Shown: positions 11,235 through 23,287 of the stretch, piece after piece
Layout: each line of letters opens with the position of its first letter
Numbering within the stretch: position 1 is the first letter of the stretch
Assembly: GCA_018806915.1 (NCBI GenBank)
Contig: JAGKQI010000078.1
Coordinates: 496,001 to 560,000 of the forward strand
DNA from: Phytophthora colocasiae
Lineage: Eukaryota > Oomycota > Peronosporomycetes > Peronosporales > Peronosporaceae
Length of the DNA stretch: 64,000 bases
Direction: 5' to 3'
The notes under the pieces: model-generated
Told to the model about the DNA's origin: nothing
The model's database searches: none
Seen by the model: only the letters and a program-made list of their open reading frames with translations
Position numbers and translations under genes: made by a program

Positions 11235-14130
11235 ATGTACGGACCTCCATTAGCTTCTAAATCACCGAGGACGATCGTATCAGCGAGAACTTACAGTGAC
11301 GGAAGTAGAATAGGAACTACCCGTGGATCGTCAGCACCTCATCGTAAACTTCGTCAGGAATTATCCTACCCAGCTACAGCTCAATGGGCCTTCTTGACGT
11401 CTATCGATTGTCGTCAACATCGAAGTATTCTACCTTCCAGACCGTCTACAGCTCGAGCAACTTCATCGGAACCTACAAAACTACCGAAACGACCTGCTAC
11501 TGGTCGAAGAATCAAGAGTCAACTTCGTCAGGAGCAAATGGAAGTTCTTACACCAAGAACAGCCGTTGTAGCGATACAAGAAGCTGTTAAACGAGAAGGA
11601 AACCAGGAACAGTATGTGGATCCACTTATTGGGAGAAGTGTAGAGCCTCGAGGTCAACTTGGTCGTGGGAGGAGCAGAGAAGGAGTAGAAAGCAAAACGC
11701 TTGAGCTTTTATCCAGAGCTCGAGCAATTTCTACCATGAACGCTACGGAACGTCTTCGAGTGAAAGCTTTTCAAGCACGAGCTAACGGCGAATATGATCA
11801 AGCTATTAAGTTTTACAAGAGTTTATCCACTGCAAGACCTAGTGAGATCGAGGCAAAAATTCCATTTAGCTGTTTGCCTGGAAACGAACTGGTCAATTTA
11901 ATGCCGCGTTGTCAACGTACAAATAAGTTTTGAAACTTGCAGGGGGGCAACACGCTTTCGCGTATTATAATATGGGCAATTTGTGTATGCGGTTTGAGAA
12001 AATATCCAAAGCAATTGACTATTTTACACGAGCGATTGAAACGAGTAAAGAGATTCCAGTGCAGGAAATTTATCGAGTCCAGGGTCAACTCCAGTTGTAT
12101 TTTACCGACAACGAGCAGCAGCTTATCGAACGAGTGGTGACTTTGAAAAAGCAGCGAAAGATTACGTTGTGGTACAAAAGAATGCGGGAGTGGAATGTCC
12201 TACAACTTTAACAGACGACAGTTCACTGTACATGTACACAGCCGAATCGCTGTATCAAACTGTTCAGCGCGCAGCTTCTCCGAAGAAATCAGCTCCTCAA
12301 GTTGAGAAAGAAGAGGAAGAACTGAAGGAATTAGATGTTGAGCCACCTGGTCAGGACTGGGAAGACCCAGAAAGCTCAGAAGCTGAAGATGCACTGACAG
12401 TTTGGACTCTTCAACGGATTTCAGAAATTGGTAGACTCCCACCAGTTGAGAGAAGTGACAGTGATCTGCAGTATCTGGCGGATTTCATGCAGAAACGATT
12501 CTCCGTTTGTGCTGTTCTACATCCGAAAGTGTGTGAACTTCTGTGTCGTGAACTCATTTTAAGTCCCGAAGATGCTCTCCCAGCTCGAGCGCCAATCTTT
12601 ATGGAGGATGAAGATGAAGAAGATACGAATGACCACACGATTTACTTTATTTTTCAAGGCAGAGTGGCTATTTCCAAGACTGCAGGGAGAATGTTTCAGT
12701 CAAAACACCAAGAAGAGGTCAATAACGTACAGGAAAACGACAAATGTGAACAGGAAAAGAATTGGGAGTCACCCTGGCAGACGCGACTGAATACGATCAG
12801 TGTAAACTGGAAACAGTCGCAATTGGAGCTGTGTGAACTCGAACATGGAGAGGTTTTCGGCCATCAAGGGAGATTTACAAGAACTCAAAGGTGGAATATT
12901 TTACTCTGTATCGTATTTGATCCCTTCAAAGGTAATTAAAACTTACGTGTGTGTCTTGTAGAACGTACTCAGCTGTAACAGTGACATCTTCTATGGTCGG
13001 AGCTCTTTCGTGGTATCATTGGAGTCAAGTTGAACATGCTCAACGTGAAGCAGAGGTGAAACTTGGGTATTATAATCATTATCCACTAAAACTGACCTTG
13101 AATTCTTCATTTCCAGCGAGAGCGTGCCGCTAGATTCTTAATTATGACTCCAGCCTTTCATGGCATATCCGAAGCCGATATTGGCAAAGTTGCCTGCCGA
13201 GTACGTTCATAATTCTTGCTTCTGGATCGTTTTTTTTTTCTTACAATGTTTTATTAGGCCTCATTTATCAAAGTCATCGGCTCGAAAGCTGTCTGTTGTG
13301 AAGGGCAATCTGTCGATGGTCTTCTTATCGTTCGAGAGGGGGAACTCTGTCAATTCTCGCCTTGTGGACTAAAATCTCCTCCAGATATGTCCATCTCTTT
13401 TTCTCTTAGTGGAGCTCTCTCTGAACCACAAAGTGCTCGTGCTTTTTTCATTCAACTCGAGACTGCAGGAGATCCACTGAGTTTCTTACGCGTCAATGAA
13501 GCTTACCACGGATTTCTTCCTCAAAACTACGTGAAATCCAAGCAGAGAGAGCTGTTACGGATGATAAAATCTCGATCCAAAAAGGTCAGCAATGCCCGAC
13601 GAACAAGTGTCGCGATCAACTGTATTGGCACTGGCAAAGGGACTTCCAAGCCGGAACCAGTGGCGATGGCTGTACGTCGTGGTGAATGTGTCTGTATCTC
13701 TTCCGCGTGGGTTCCTCCTCGTCAATCTCGACAGGAAACAAAGGCGATTTGTGGCGTCGCGTGTGCAAAAGCAACGTTAGTGTCGGTCGCTACTGCTGAG
13801 CTGTTGTTTTTATCGTCTGGGATCTACTACTGGGGTTATCGGTTGAAAGCCGCTCGCAATTACACCGCAACTTGCAGGAGATTGCGTTAATGGACAGCAA
13901 GAGGAAATACCTGACGAATTTACGCACGCCTAGACCTCCTGGTGGGAGGAAAACCTCGAATTTACTGGAACAGTTCGTGCGGGATACTCACTGGAGTAAA
14001 TTCAAGGAAGAACTTGTGGAGAATGTACTACGAGGCCGTACGTGACCCAGTTACGGCGAAGAATAGCAGATTTACGATGGACTTTCAAAACGCAAATACG
14101 TTGTTAGCTCCGACTAATCAGAGACAATGA
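11235..14130 (+). pseudogene. T3: TPR/cNMP gene, longest copy, frameshifted
   Basis: Starts at ATG 11235 (MYGPPLAS). The N-terminal basic region and the first TPR stretch are open to about 11850, where one extra A shifts the frame. A CAA-to-TAA change follows near 11926, and small indels sit near 12050. The acidic linker (KEEEELKELD) and the first cNMP-like domain (IYFIFQGRVAISK near 12645) are open from 12169 to 12900. An intron of about 60 nt ends at TTGTAG near 12960. The next exon (SWYHWSQVEHAQREAE) is followed by an intron ending TTCCAG near 13118, then the intron GTACGT...TTATTAG (13200-13256). The second cNMP-like domain follows (13257-13890). Of all T copies this covers the most exons, but it cannot encode one protein. 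Confidence 0.82.
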
Positions 14131-16060
14131 ATGGATAGTTACGCGGTGGTCAAATATCACAAGAAACCATCGCTGAAAGTTGGAGAATGGATGAACTACT
14201 GGTGAAATGTGGGAACTGAAAGCTGCCAGCAGCATCCGTTTCGACAATTAGGAAGCAATATCTAACTACGGGATCGGAAAAATTATGTTGGAAGCACAAA
14301 ACGAAGACACAATCAAGATTCTACTACAAATCGAAATCCTACAATCGGTATATTTACAATTTGGTACATGAAAAGAAGCCAAACTTGGCATCCTTTCGAC
14401 AAATTCTGTGCGGTCCAATGGATTAAACCAGCATAACAGTCCATGGCACACGTGATGCGACTAACTCAACGACGAGAAACGAAGAAGTACCAATTCGAGA
14501 TGCTACTCTACCTCAAGACATCAGCAGGTAAACTTCGGAAAGAACCATCAAACAAAAAACAAAAGGCGACTTTAATAAATCGTCTAACTCATGATCGAAA
14601 TCAGTGATCCGGAAATGGTGTATAAGGATGTTAATTCAGCATTCTGAATAACAATCCAATATTACGAACAGAGCGACTATCCAGCATCAAGTGATGCTTG
14701 TACGAGAGCTTCAGCATCTACATGTAATGGAACGAATTAGATCGCTAGATAACTGCAAGGATCCAGCTATGGAAGGGCAAAGCTCGTACACTACTTGGAC
14801 GTAGACTAATTGCACAGGCCATCGTTTTCTCGGTGATCTGGTATTTTACGGCGACAGTAGCGATCCCGGTACGGTTTTTAAATCGTTGGCAGAAGATACT
14901 CCATCGTTATGTTTTGTACAACAAGATTGGCAGCGGTGAATTTAACTTGGTAAAGAGAGACCTTGCAATAAGGCCACAAGATGCTGACGGTCTTGGAGTG
15001 CCAGTAATTCGGAATAGCATCTGACGCCAACAATTTCAATTGCAAACATTTGAGGGCCATACTCAGAGTGCAGGAGAAACAGTGTGGTTGATGGCCATGC
15101 TGGGAAAACGATATGGTCCATTCTGGAGGCCAGGATCAAGTGATTTCTTGTTTCAGGATCCTCCAAGACCATCAAGGTGGAGGGCAACGATGTTACCTGT
15201 CTGGTGGCGCCAACTATTGCGAGAATGGAATCGACTACAATGGCCAGACCGAAGATCCCTTTCAAGTAGTCGACTTCAAGTCGTTCAATACGCTCTTTAC
15301 AGTCCAATTTGGTGGAACAAGTACTAAGATTTTCAACTAGCAACGTCAATGCCACTGGAAACAGGGTCTGTTAAGTTTCGAAAGCTGTGTCGAGCTCTAG
15401 CATCAGCAAACAAGCATTGTATCGCGGATTTTCTGGATAATGATCGTCAGTGGCTAAGCTCTGGAGCCTTTTTGAAATGGTCTGTGCTAAACTGGAACCT
15501 GAGTTAGGCCCACGCATTGTGTTTCGGGATATTTTCACATTATACTATCAAATGCGGAGTATATACCAGCGGGTTGTCCCTCATCCGGAAACGGGTGGGC
15601 TACGAAGAGCATTTAGCTGTGCAACACCCCCATCTCTATGGGTGGCGGTGGCTGCAAACATTCCATTTAAGATGGTCGCACACAGACGAGAAACTAGTTA
15701 ATCAAACCATTCTACCTTCTAGGGCACTTGTACTACTGAACTATAGTACCAGTAGTTTTTGTGTCGAGTGATCTAAATCATCCGAAAGACGAAACAGTGG
15801 CGCCAAGTATCCCGAACATGCTGGCTTCCTTTCGAAGCCATTATCCTTTCTTGTTTCGACACTCATAGGATTGAAACATTGACGGCGAAGAGCTTAATCG
15901 AGTGTTTACGAGTTTGGTTATTGAGCCCGAACGTACTGAATTTTTTCCAAACCTTCCAAGACAACGCATATGGATTCCGCGAAGTTAGAATTGCTATAAA
16001 CGTACTAGCATAGGTCTGCAAGACGACTGTCCGCTCAAGTTAATCAACGACTTTCTTCTT
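14131..16060 (+). pseudogene. Probable degenerate 3' part of T3
   Basis: About 1.9 kb with no long open frame. Short segments look coding on plus: one near 14840-14950 reads like another cNMP strand pattern (GDLVFYGDS, PGTVF), and stretches at 15113-15340 and 15450-15700 are open for 70-85 codons. They stay in plus orientation and lead to 16026-16060, which matches the end of T1. I therefore infer the remaining T exons, heavily mutated. No second copy of this stretch exists in the window for comparison, so the call rests on position and weak motif likeness. Confidence 0.4.
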
Positions 16061-16205
16061 CCTTACGAACATAAATGAAAAGACCAGCGCTGCTGAGTCT
16101 TCAGGATCTGAAGGTCAGTGTGGCATAACTGGGACCTTGTACTCGCCTGTACTACGCGCAAGGGCTACTGCCATAACTGCCAGAGCGGAGTCACAGCAGA
16201 AACTT

Positions 16206-18819
16206 TCAAGAAAGCACAATCCCTATCTGAAGCACAATTACCAATTTCTCCCCAGCTACAGGCTCGACAATCCACTTCACCACCCCAGTGTTGCAATCGA
16301 CCGTGACGATACCAAGACCAGGCGACTTCCAACCACTTATGCGATCCTGCTGAAAATGAGTGAGCTCTTGGCAAAAGACGAGCGCAAGATCCCACCTTTT
16401 CCACTTTAGCTTTCGCTGACCACCCTCTTTTTCAGGCTCTGTACACTCACAATTCAAACCCTCGATGATTTTCTTCAGCGCACCACTGTCAAGTTTCATC
16501 CTCCAATGTTTATATTCACAAATGAACAGTGGATTGGTATCTCCAGGGACCATCACGTAACAATCCAATCTCTCGAAGTTCTGAGTGCGAAAAAGATGAC
16601 CGAAGTTGCAGGCATTGCGACCGTCACCGTTGAGGCCAACAAGATATTCCGGCCACTCCGCGTTAGGCGGACCCAAAAACGGGATTGACATACCTGCGAA
16701 CTTTTGCTTTAAACCAGCGTATCTCTCCAACAACAGCGCACTGGTATCAAAGTTGTATACACTCTGGAACGTCTCGTGCTGAAATTCACCTAGTAAATCG
16801 GAGAAAAAATCGTTAAAGTTGGTTCCTCGCACACCATTTCTTCTCGAAGCACAGAAAAGCGCATGGGCGACCGCGTTCTCGAGTTCGTTCCCATCGTTAC
16901 TAGCAGCGTTCGTGTTACTATGGGAGGGAGAGCCCATTCCTGAGCGATACTCTTCAAAAATGAAAGCTGTTGAATATTCTTTATCATCGACGGAGTCGTA
17001 ATACGCTGACCGCTTCCCACCGAGCACTGCCAGGTACAGCAGCACATCCTTCTCCACGGCTGGAAATCGACAGGCTGTCCTCCAAGGGGTTGTTGTCTTT
17101 CTATACTGAAGGCTGCGCCTTGATACATCCACATCAGTAATATCTTGGTCGTCCAGGTTTGCAAAATGGAGATTCATGCCCGCAATCCCCACTTTTAATC
17201 TTTTCGCGGGACGTTTATCCGTGCTGTCATCACTGGAAGCTGGGCGCTTCTGACCAGAAAGTTCACTCATGCTGTCACCACCAGTAGCTGGATGCGTTCT
17301 ATCAGGACTTTCAGTGCCGTAAACACATCCATCAAGAATCTTGAAATCAATAGCTTCACTGTCGTACGATAATGCCTTCATCTGTGCATGTCTCCCATGC
17401 GGAGTGCACATGAAAGCTTTCACCATCAGAAGCTTGGCATGTACAGCCTCGAACGCATTGTCTAGCAAGTCGGCCAACTCGAATGTTTCATTTCCAGCAA
17501 CTTCCAGAACGAATTGTGCCACAGCGTCCACGAAATACCGAGAAAACAAACCACGAGAATTCTTGGCAATGAGGTCCACGACCGAGTACAATTCTATCGC
17601 CCTCTCCCATGCTTTTTGCTTCGCCGGATCCGAAAGGGGGATAGATTGGTAAGCTGGGAAACGAGGCACAACACTCATCCACCAGTCAGAGTCTATGCGA
17701 CTTCGTTCTGACTGATTACATGTAACCAAGTTCGAGATCTTGGCGTCGGTACCCATAGCAACCACGACCAGCCCACAAGCACGAAATACATTCAGTTGAA
17801 ACGCTGATAATCTCCCTGGTTGGCGTCATTTCATCCAGAATGAAGAACGGTAACACTTTTCCATCTTTCTCCATTTGACAAAGCACAGCTTTGACAGCTT
17901 CCCGATCACGCTTGGCCACTCGGAACGTTTTGTTTACAACGCGAATCATCTGCGCGCCAACGTTAGCACGGGAACAGTACTCCAACAGTTCGATAATGAA
18001 GCCATACGTCCACAGTTCCTTCTTCACGTAAATATCGGAATTGCAGGACAAAACCTCTTCTTCTCTTCAGGGTTATCCACGTCATCCTTCTTGACCATCG
18101 AGCCGAAGGCATCCGCAATCGATGAGAAGTTTTTGTAGACCTTTTGGCAATCAATTCCGGTGGCACCAAGAGGCCAATAAAACCATGGTCGTTGTTTGCG
18201 TCCTTCACCCCCCAAAGCAAACGCCAGCTGCGTCTTCCCCATTCCAGATGACCCACCAACATAGATAAAAGGTTTTGGATGTGGCTCCTTAAAAATTTCG
18301 TCGATCTTGGTGAGAATCGGACCACAGTACTGTTGGCAGTTGTTCTGGATCTCTACACCAAGTCTTTGGTAATACGCCAGCTCATCCGTGAGACTTGGAA
18401 TTCGACTCTCGTGCACCACAATGGTAGTCAGGATACCTGGAACCACCACCAGTATGTGGATTTGTTTCGCTTTCGGAGTGTCCATGTCTTCCAGGCACTC
18501 AGAAATCAGATTCTCCTCCTGTAGCTCTTTGCCTTCATGTATTAGAGATTCGACGAGAGTAGTCTTCCCGCCCTTCTTCAGCTTCTCCACATCTTCGGAG
18601 TCGGACTCGATCCACGCCCCACCCTTCTTCGCCAGGAAGAGCTGTAGCTCATCAGCAGGAAACTGATACTTCTTCTCGTTACTTATCACCCTCTTTAACT
18701 TGCTCACCTTCGCACCATCGTTGATCTCCACATCAAACGATCTTCCCACCTGACCCACGATTACGCACTGTAGTGACAGCGTCAGCTTGTCCTCGCTGTT
18801 TTTTTCTTGGAGCTTCTTA
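16206..18819 (-). pseudogene. CRN-4: Crinkler NTPase-nuclease, 5' end lost
   Basis: CRN sequence runs from the junction at 18819 (second half of the header helix, KKLQEKN) to the TGA at 16206. LQLFLAK, HILVVVP, P-loop GGSSGMGKT (near 18240), FFILDEM, NLS KRPAKRLKV (near 17200) and nuclease motifs NELENAV, LDCYV and CEYK are present. One base is missing from the GAA run near 18065, and two near 17815 (GGGAGATT against GGGAGAGATT). From 17765 to the stop the frame is open for 519 codons. The first 14 codons and the ATG are gone, because the CRN is joined to antisense T sequence. The frame continues through the junction to about 18902 but only reaches a TTG. Confidence 0.88.
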
Positions 18820-19077
18820 CAATCTCGATCCAAAAAGGTCAGCAATGCCCGACGAACAAGTGTCGCGATCAACTGTATTGGCACTGGCAAAGGGACTTCC
18901 AAGCCGGAACCAGTGGCGATGGCTGTTCGTCGTGGTGAATGTGTCTGTATCTCTTCCGCGTGGGTTCCTCCTCGTCAATCTCGACAGGAAACAAAGGCGA
19001 TTTGTGGCGTCGCGTGTGCAAAAGCAACGTTAGTGTCGGTCGCTACTGCTGAAAAAATGAGAGGAAGAATTGTTTGG

Positions 19078-19135
19078 TCGGTACCGGTGGGAATACTATC
19101 GTCTACCGGTAGGACCCAAATCCTACCGGTAGGAT
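19078..19135 (+). promoter_or_regulatory. ACCGGT palindrome cluster (T-CRN spacer), copy 1
   Basis: GTACCGGTGGG, CTACCGGTAG and CCTACCGGTAGGA follow each other within 60 nt. The same cluster is at 27083-27138 upstream of CRN-5 and at 60226-60275. Here it has been separated from a CRN start by the inversion and the mariner. Role unknown. Confidence 0.5.
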
Positions 19136-19237
19136 GAACTTTTTTTAGGGTTTACTAGTACCTTTTGACGACCTTCGTCACATCTTTGTTCCAGGGATTC
19201 CGTTTTTAAAAAAATCCGACGCCGTTAGAAATGCATA

Positions 19238-19449
19238 CAGTGCGCGCGGAAAATATAGCCGAAAACTCGGGTTTTTGCATTATTTTGTCAAATCAAACGC
19301 TTTGAAGCCAAGCGTTTTAGCCAATAACATGCAGTTCTTGGCGGTCATTTTGCGGTGCCGCTTGCGTCAATCGGACTTGTGGGGGCCAAGCTACAGTCAA
19401 AAATCTACCGGGAGCGGGGGAGTCCAAGCGCGAAAAAGATAGACCAGGT
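19238..19449. repeat. Mariner left terminal inverted repeat
   Basis: Pairs with 20636-20847 over 212 bp. It ends at AGACCAGGT. Two differences stand out by eye: GGGTTTTT against GGGGTTTT, and CATGCAG against CAAGCAG. Confidence 0.93.
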
Positions 19450-19516
19450 AAGTGTTTATTTGTCCGACAGTGTTATTAGAGTCAATTAAGTGTTCTAATC
19501 TATTGCTACTGCTTCT

Positions 19517-20512
19517 TTAGTAATCAATCTTGCGGCCGTCGGCCTTGTGGACTTTTAGGCAGCGAGTTTTCATCGAGCGAACAAGACTTTCCAACGTTGA
19601 CACAGGTATCGCGTTCCAGGCGGTCTTGATAGCCTCGATCAGCTCGCTCTTACTGTCATATTGCTTCCCGTTGATGTATACAGCCCGAGCAAGAATTCCC
19701 CACAGATTTTCGATAGGATTTAGGTCTGGAGACTTGGCCGGCCACCACATCACCTTGACTTTGTTGTCCTTCAAAAACTCTTTAGCAACTTTTGCAGTGT
19801 GGATGGAGGCGTTATCTTGTTGAAATTCAAATCGTAGGCCGTGATTCAAGTGCGCAAAAGGAAACAAATAGTCCCCCAGCGTGTCGATGTACTTTTCTGC
19901 GTTCTGCTTGCCTTCTAGGAAAGCCAGATCAGACTTACCCTTGGCACTAAAAGCCCCCCAAATGAACACGCCCCCACCACCCGACTGACGCTTAGAGAAT
20001 ATCTGCTTGTCCTTTCTTAGATCTCTCCAATAGTATTGGTAGCCATCAGGGCCATCGAGGTTAAATTTCTTCTCGTCTGAGAAGATTACACGTCCCCATT
20101 TGTCGCCGTGTTCAACATGTTGAAGTGCCCACTTCAACCTGGCTGCAATGTGCGCAGCCGTGAGCACAGGACTCGACACTCTCTTCTCGTGGACCATGTT
20201 CTCGGAGTTGTGTAACACCTCCTGCACCCGACGGACCGAGATGGGCAGCTGCAGCCCGTCTTTGAGCTGCCTAGCGCTCACACCAGTCTTTGATGCCTCA
20301 CGAAGGAGACGACGCTCAGCAGCAATAGTCAGCTTTCTGGGCCTTCCTGAGCTCTTCTTCGAGCCATACGACTCTGGATCATTCAGGAAGCTTTTTACGA
20401 CCTTCCATGACCGCCCTACACGTGCTGCGATAGCGCTGACGGACAGCCCGCACTCTTGGTGAGCGAGAATCTTACCCTTCTCGATGTCTGTTAACGGCTT
20501 GCCTCTCCCCAT
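19517..20512 (-). CDS. Tc1-like transposase, DD34E, intact
   Basis: ATG at 20512, 331 codons, no interruption. The N terminus has a paired-like helix-turn-helix DNA-binding region (LTDIEKGKILAHQE, then AIAARVGRS near residue 30) and a GRPR-type motif (SGRPRKL near residue 58), as in Tc1 transposases. The catalytic acids are the D of FSDEKKF (about residue 146), the D of QQDNASIH and the E of NPIENLWG. Exactly 34 residues lie between the second D and the E, so the triad is DD34E. The enzyme cuts and pastes its element at TA. It is the only full-length, undamaged transposon protein in the window. Expression would start near the inner end of the right TIR. Confidence 0.95.
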   Translation of the reverse strand: MGRGKPLTDIEKGKILAHQECGLSVSAIAARVGRSWKVVKSFLNDPESYGSKKSSGRPRKLTIAAERRLLREASKTGVSARQLKDGLQLPISVRRVQEVLHNSENMVHEKRVSSPVLTAAHIAARLKWALQHVEHGDKWGRVIFSDEKKFNLDGPDGYQYYWRDLRKDKQIFSKRQSGGGGVFIWGAFSAKGKSDLAFLEGKQNAEKYIDTLGDYLFPFAHLNHGLRFEFQQDNASIHTAKVAKEFLKDNKVKVMWWPAKSPDLNPIENLWGILARAVYINGKQYDSKSELIEAIKTAWNAIPVSTLESLVRSMKTRCLKVHKADGRKIDY

Positions 20513-20635
20513 CTACAGAAATCAACAAGAAGCCCACCATTAGCAACCACCGGTTAGGACATCTACACGCTGCGATAAGAGACGCTAAAACGCGTAGATG
20601 GCGGCGAAGGCGACGTCAAACTGGAGCAAACGCCC

Positions 20636-20847
20636 ACCTGGTCTATCTTTTTCGCGCTTGGACTCCCCCGCTCCCGGTAGATTTTTGACTGTAGCTTGGC
20701 CCCCACAAGTCCGATTGACGCAAGCGGCACCGCAAAATGACCGCCAAGAACTGCTTGTTATTGGCTAAAACGCTTGGCTTCAAAGCGTTTGATTTGACAA
20801 AATAATGCAAAACCCCGAGTTTTCGGCTATATTTTCCGCGCGCACTG
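20636..20847. repeat. Mariner right terminal inverted repeat
   Basis: Inverted partner of 19238-19449, ending CGCACTG next to the duplicated TA. Confidence 0.93.
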
Positions 20848-21176
20848 TAATTCTTCCCCCCTTCCTCCCTCATTTCAAAATCCTTTGCCTCTTTTCTTTA
20901 TAAGAAAGATGGAGAACGAGGCGGAACTTCTGCGTAAAATATCTGAGCTATCATTGGAGTCAAGTTGAACATGCTCAACGTGAAGCAGAGGTGAAACTTG
21001 GATATTATCATCATTATCCACTAAAACTGACCTTGAATTCTTCATTTCCAGCGAGAGCGTTCCGCTAGATTCTTAATTATGACTCCAGCCTTTCATGGCA
21101 TACCCGAAGCAGATATTGGCAAAGTTGCCTGTCGAGTACGTTCATAATTCTTGCTTCTGGATCGTTTTTTTTTCCT

Positions 21177-22917
21177 CCACGAAAGAGCTCCGACCATAGA
21201 AGATGTTACCGTTACAGCTGAGTACGTTCTACACGTAAGTTTTAATTACGATACAGAGTATAAAATACCACCTTTGAGTTCTTGTAAATCTCCCTTGATG
21301 GCCGAAAACGTCTCCATGTTCGAGTTCACACAGCTCCAATTGCGACTGTTTCCAGTTTACACAGATCGTACCCAGTCGCGTCTGCCAGGGTGACTCCCAA
21401 TTCTCTTCCTGTTCACATTTGTCGTTTTCCTGTACGTTATTGGCCTCTTCTTGCTGTTTTGACTGAAACATTCTCCCTGCAGTCTTGGAAATAGCCACTC
21501 TGCCTTGAAAAATAAAGTAAATCGTGTGGTCATTCGTATCTTCTTCATCTTCATCCTCCATAAAGATTGGCGTTCGAGCTGGGAGAGCATCTTCGGGACT
21601 TAAAATGAGTTCACGACACAGAAGTTCACACACTTTTGGATGTAGAACAGCACATCGTTTCTGCATGAAATCAGCCAGCAACTGCAGATCACTGTCGCTT
21701 CTCTCAACTGGTGGGAGTCTACCAATTTCTGAAATCCGTTGAAGAGTCCAAACTGTCAGTGCATCTTCAGCTTCTGAGCTTTCTGGGTCTTCCCAGTCCT
21801 GACCAGGTGGCTCAACATCTAATTCCTTCAGTTCTTCCTCTTCTTTCTCAACTTGAGGAGTTAATTTCTTCGGAGAAGCTGCGCGCTGAACAGTTTGATA
21901 CAGAGATTCGGCCATGTACATGTACAGTGAACTGTCGTCTGTTAAAGTTGTAGGACATTCCATTCCCGCATTCTTTTGTACCACAACGTAATCTTTCGCT
22001 GCTTTCTCAAAGTCGCCACTCTTTCGATATGCTGCTGCTCGTTGTCGGTAAAATACAACTGGAGTTGACCCTGGACTCGATAAATTTCCCCCACTGGAAT
22101 ATCCTTTACTCGTTTCAATCGCTCGTGTAAAATAGTCGATTGCTTTGGATATTTTCTCGAACCGCATACACAAATTGCCCATATTATAATACGCGAAAGC
22201 GTGTTGCCCCCCTGCAAGTTTCAAAACTTGTTTGTACGTTGACAACGCGGCATTAAATTGACCAGTTCGTTCCAGACAAACAGCTAAATGGAATTTCGCC
22301 TCGATCTCACTAGGTCTTGCAGTGGATAAACTCTTGTAAAACTTAATAGCTTGATCATATTCGCCGTTAGCTTGTGCTTGAAAAGCTTTCACTCGAAGAC
22401 GTTCCGTAGCGTTCATGGTAGAAATTGCTCGAGCTCTGGATAAAAGCTCAAGTGTTTTGCTTTCTACTCCTTCTCTGCTCCTTCCACGACCAAGTTGACC
22501 TCGAGGCTCTACACTTCTCCCAATAAGTGGATTCACATACTGTTCCTGGTTTCCCTCTCGTTTAACAGCTTCTTGTATCGCTACAACGGCTGTTCTTGGT
22601 GTAAGAACTTCCATTTGCTCATGACGAAGTTGACTCTTGATTCTTCGACCAGTAGCAGGTCGTTTCGGTAGTTTTGTAGGTTCTGATGAAGTTGCTCGAG
22701 CTGTAGAAGGTCTGGAAGGTAGAATACTTCGATATTGACGACAATCGATAGACGTCAAGAAGGCCCATTGAGCTGTAGCTGGGTAGGATAATTCCTGACG
22801 AAGTTTACGATGAGGTGCTGAAGATCCACGGGTAGTTCCTATTCTACTTCCGTCACTGTACGTTCTCGCTGATACGATCGTCCTCGGTGATTCAGAAGCT
22901 AATGGAGGTCCGTACAT
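21177..22917 (-). pseudogene. T4: TPR/cNMP gene, intact 5' part, 3' part cut off
   Basis: The ATG at 22917 gives the best T reading frame, open to the splice site near 21272 (about 548 codons). The order is a basic Ser/Arg-rich N terminus (residues 1-120), two or three TPR-like helical pairs (about 150-300, including YYNMGNLCMRF and AIDYFTRAIETS), an acidic linker (KEEEELKELD, about 355) and a cNMP-like domain (VCELLCRELILSPED, IYFIFQGRVAISK, about 415-480). A 12-nt in-frame deletion removes four residues before VLHPK. The intron 21271-21229 ends TGTAG, and the next exon is cut at 21177 by the scrambled block. The cyclic-nucleotide site lacks a clear phosphate-binding cassette in what can be read, so ligand binding is uncertain. 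The second cNMP domain is lost. Confidence 0.82.
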
Positions 22918-23287
22918 CGTGGAAGCGTTTATTTTCTTTGAAAAACTATTCTCACTATTCTTGGATTCCCCAAACTTACAGAAATATCCAAGAGAATGAA
23001 ATGGTTTCCATCTCAATACCAGTACGAGACGAGTTTTCTTGATTTTAGCTGTTGTTCCACAAAATGAAAGTATTTTTTTTATTTGAGTCTTCAATTTCGC
23101 CACATTTCTTCTTCAGCCATAAAACCTAAAACGCAATTACTGCTGGCAATTCATTAAAAAAGTCGTTTGAAACCGTCCCATGGACGTTCTCAAAGCCTTT
23201 GAGTCAAAGGTGATGACGTGTTAGTTTCGTTGGAGACATACGCATCCCCCCACCATAACTGCCAGAGCGGGGTCACAGTAGAAACTT
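22918..23287 (-). other. T4 leader and CRN-5 3' flank
   Basis: Shared T leader (open frame without ATG from 23103) followed by the CRN 3' flank. No gene is supported. Confidence 0.55.

Larger units (their letters stand above)
19238..20847 (-). mobile_element. Tc1/mariner-family DNA transposon with 212-bp TIRs
   Basis: A 1610-bp element flanked by TA (19236-19237 and 20848-20849). The terminal inverted repeats begin CAGTGCGCGCGGAAAATA and are 212 bp each (19238-19449 and 20636-20847), with only a few mismatches by eye. One transposase gene lies between them. The empty site, ATGCATAATTCTT read on minus at 26985-27000 and on plus-strand counterpart 60112-60125, is present elsewhere in the window and proves the insertion point. 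Near-identical TIRs and an open transposase suggest a young, possibly still mobile copy. Confidence 0.95.
18821..21176 (+). other. Scrambled block: two inverted T/CRN segments split by mariner
   Basis: Between CRN-4 (minus) and T4 (minus) lie two segments in plus orientation. Segment B is 18821-19235 plus 20850-20949. It holds the second cNMP exon of T, the T-CRN spacer with its ACCGGT palindromes, the CRN initiator (CCTCATTTC at 20868-20876) and the first 14 CRN codons. Segment A (20950-21176) holds two T exons and introns from the SWYHWSQ exon to the GTACGT intron. In T5-CRN-5 the same material is colinear with both genes, with about 330 nt between A and B that is absent here. The same arrangement, as reverse complement, is at 59788-60530. 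The mariner later split segment B. Confidence 0.85.

Noticed and set aside
14266..15780. Separate host gene between T3 and CRN-4
   Set aside because: Only short interrupted frames exist. Position and the shared end with T1 favour decayed T exons.
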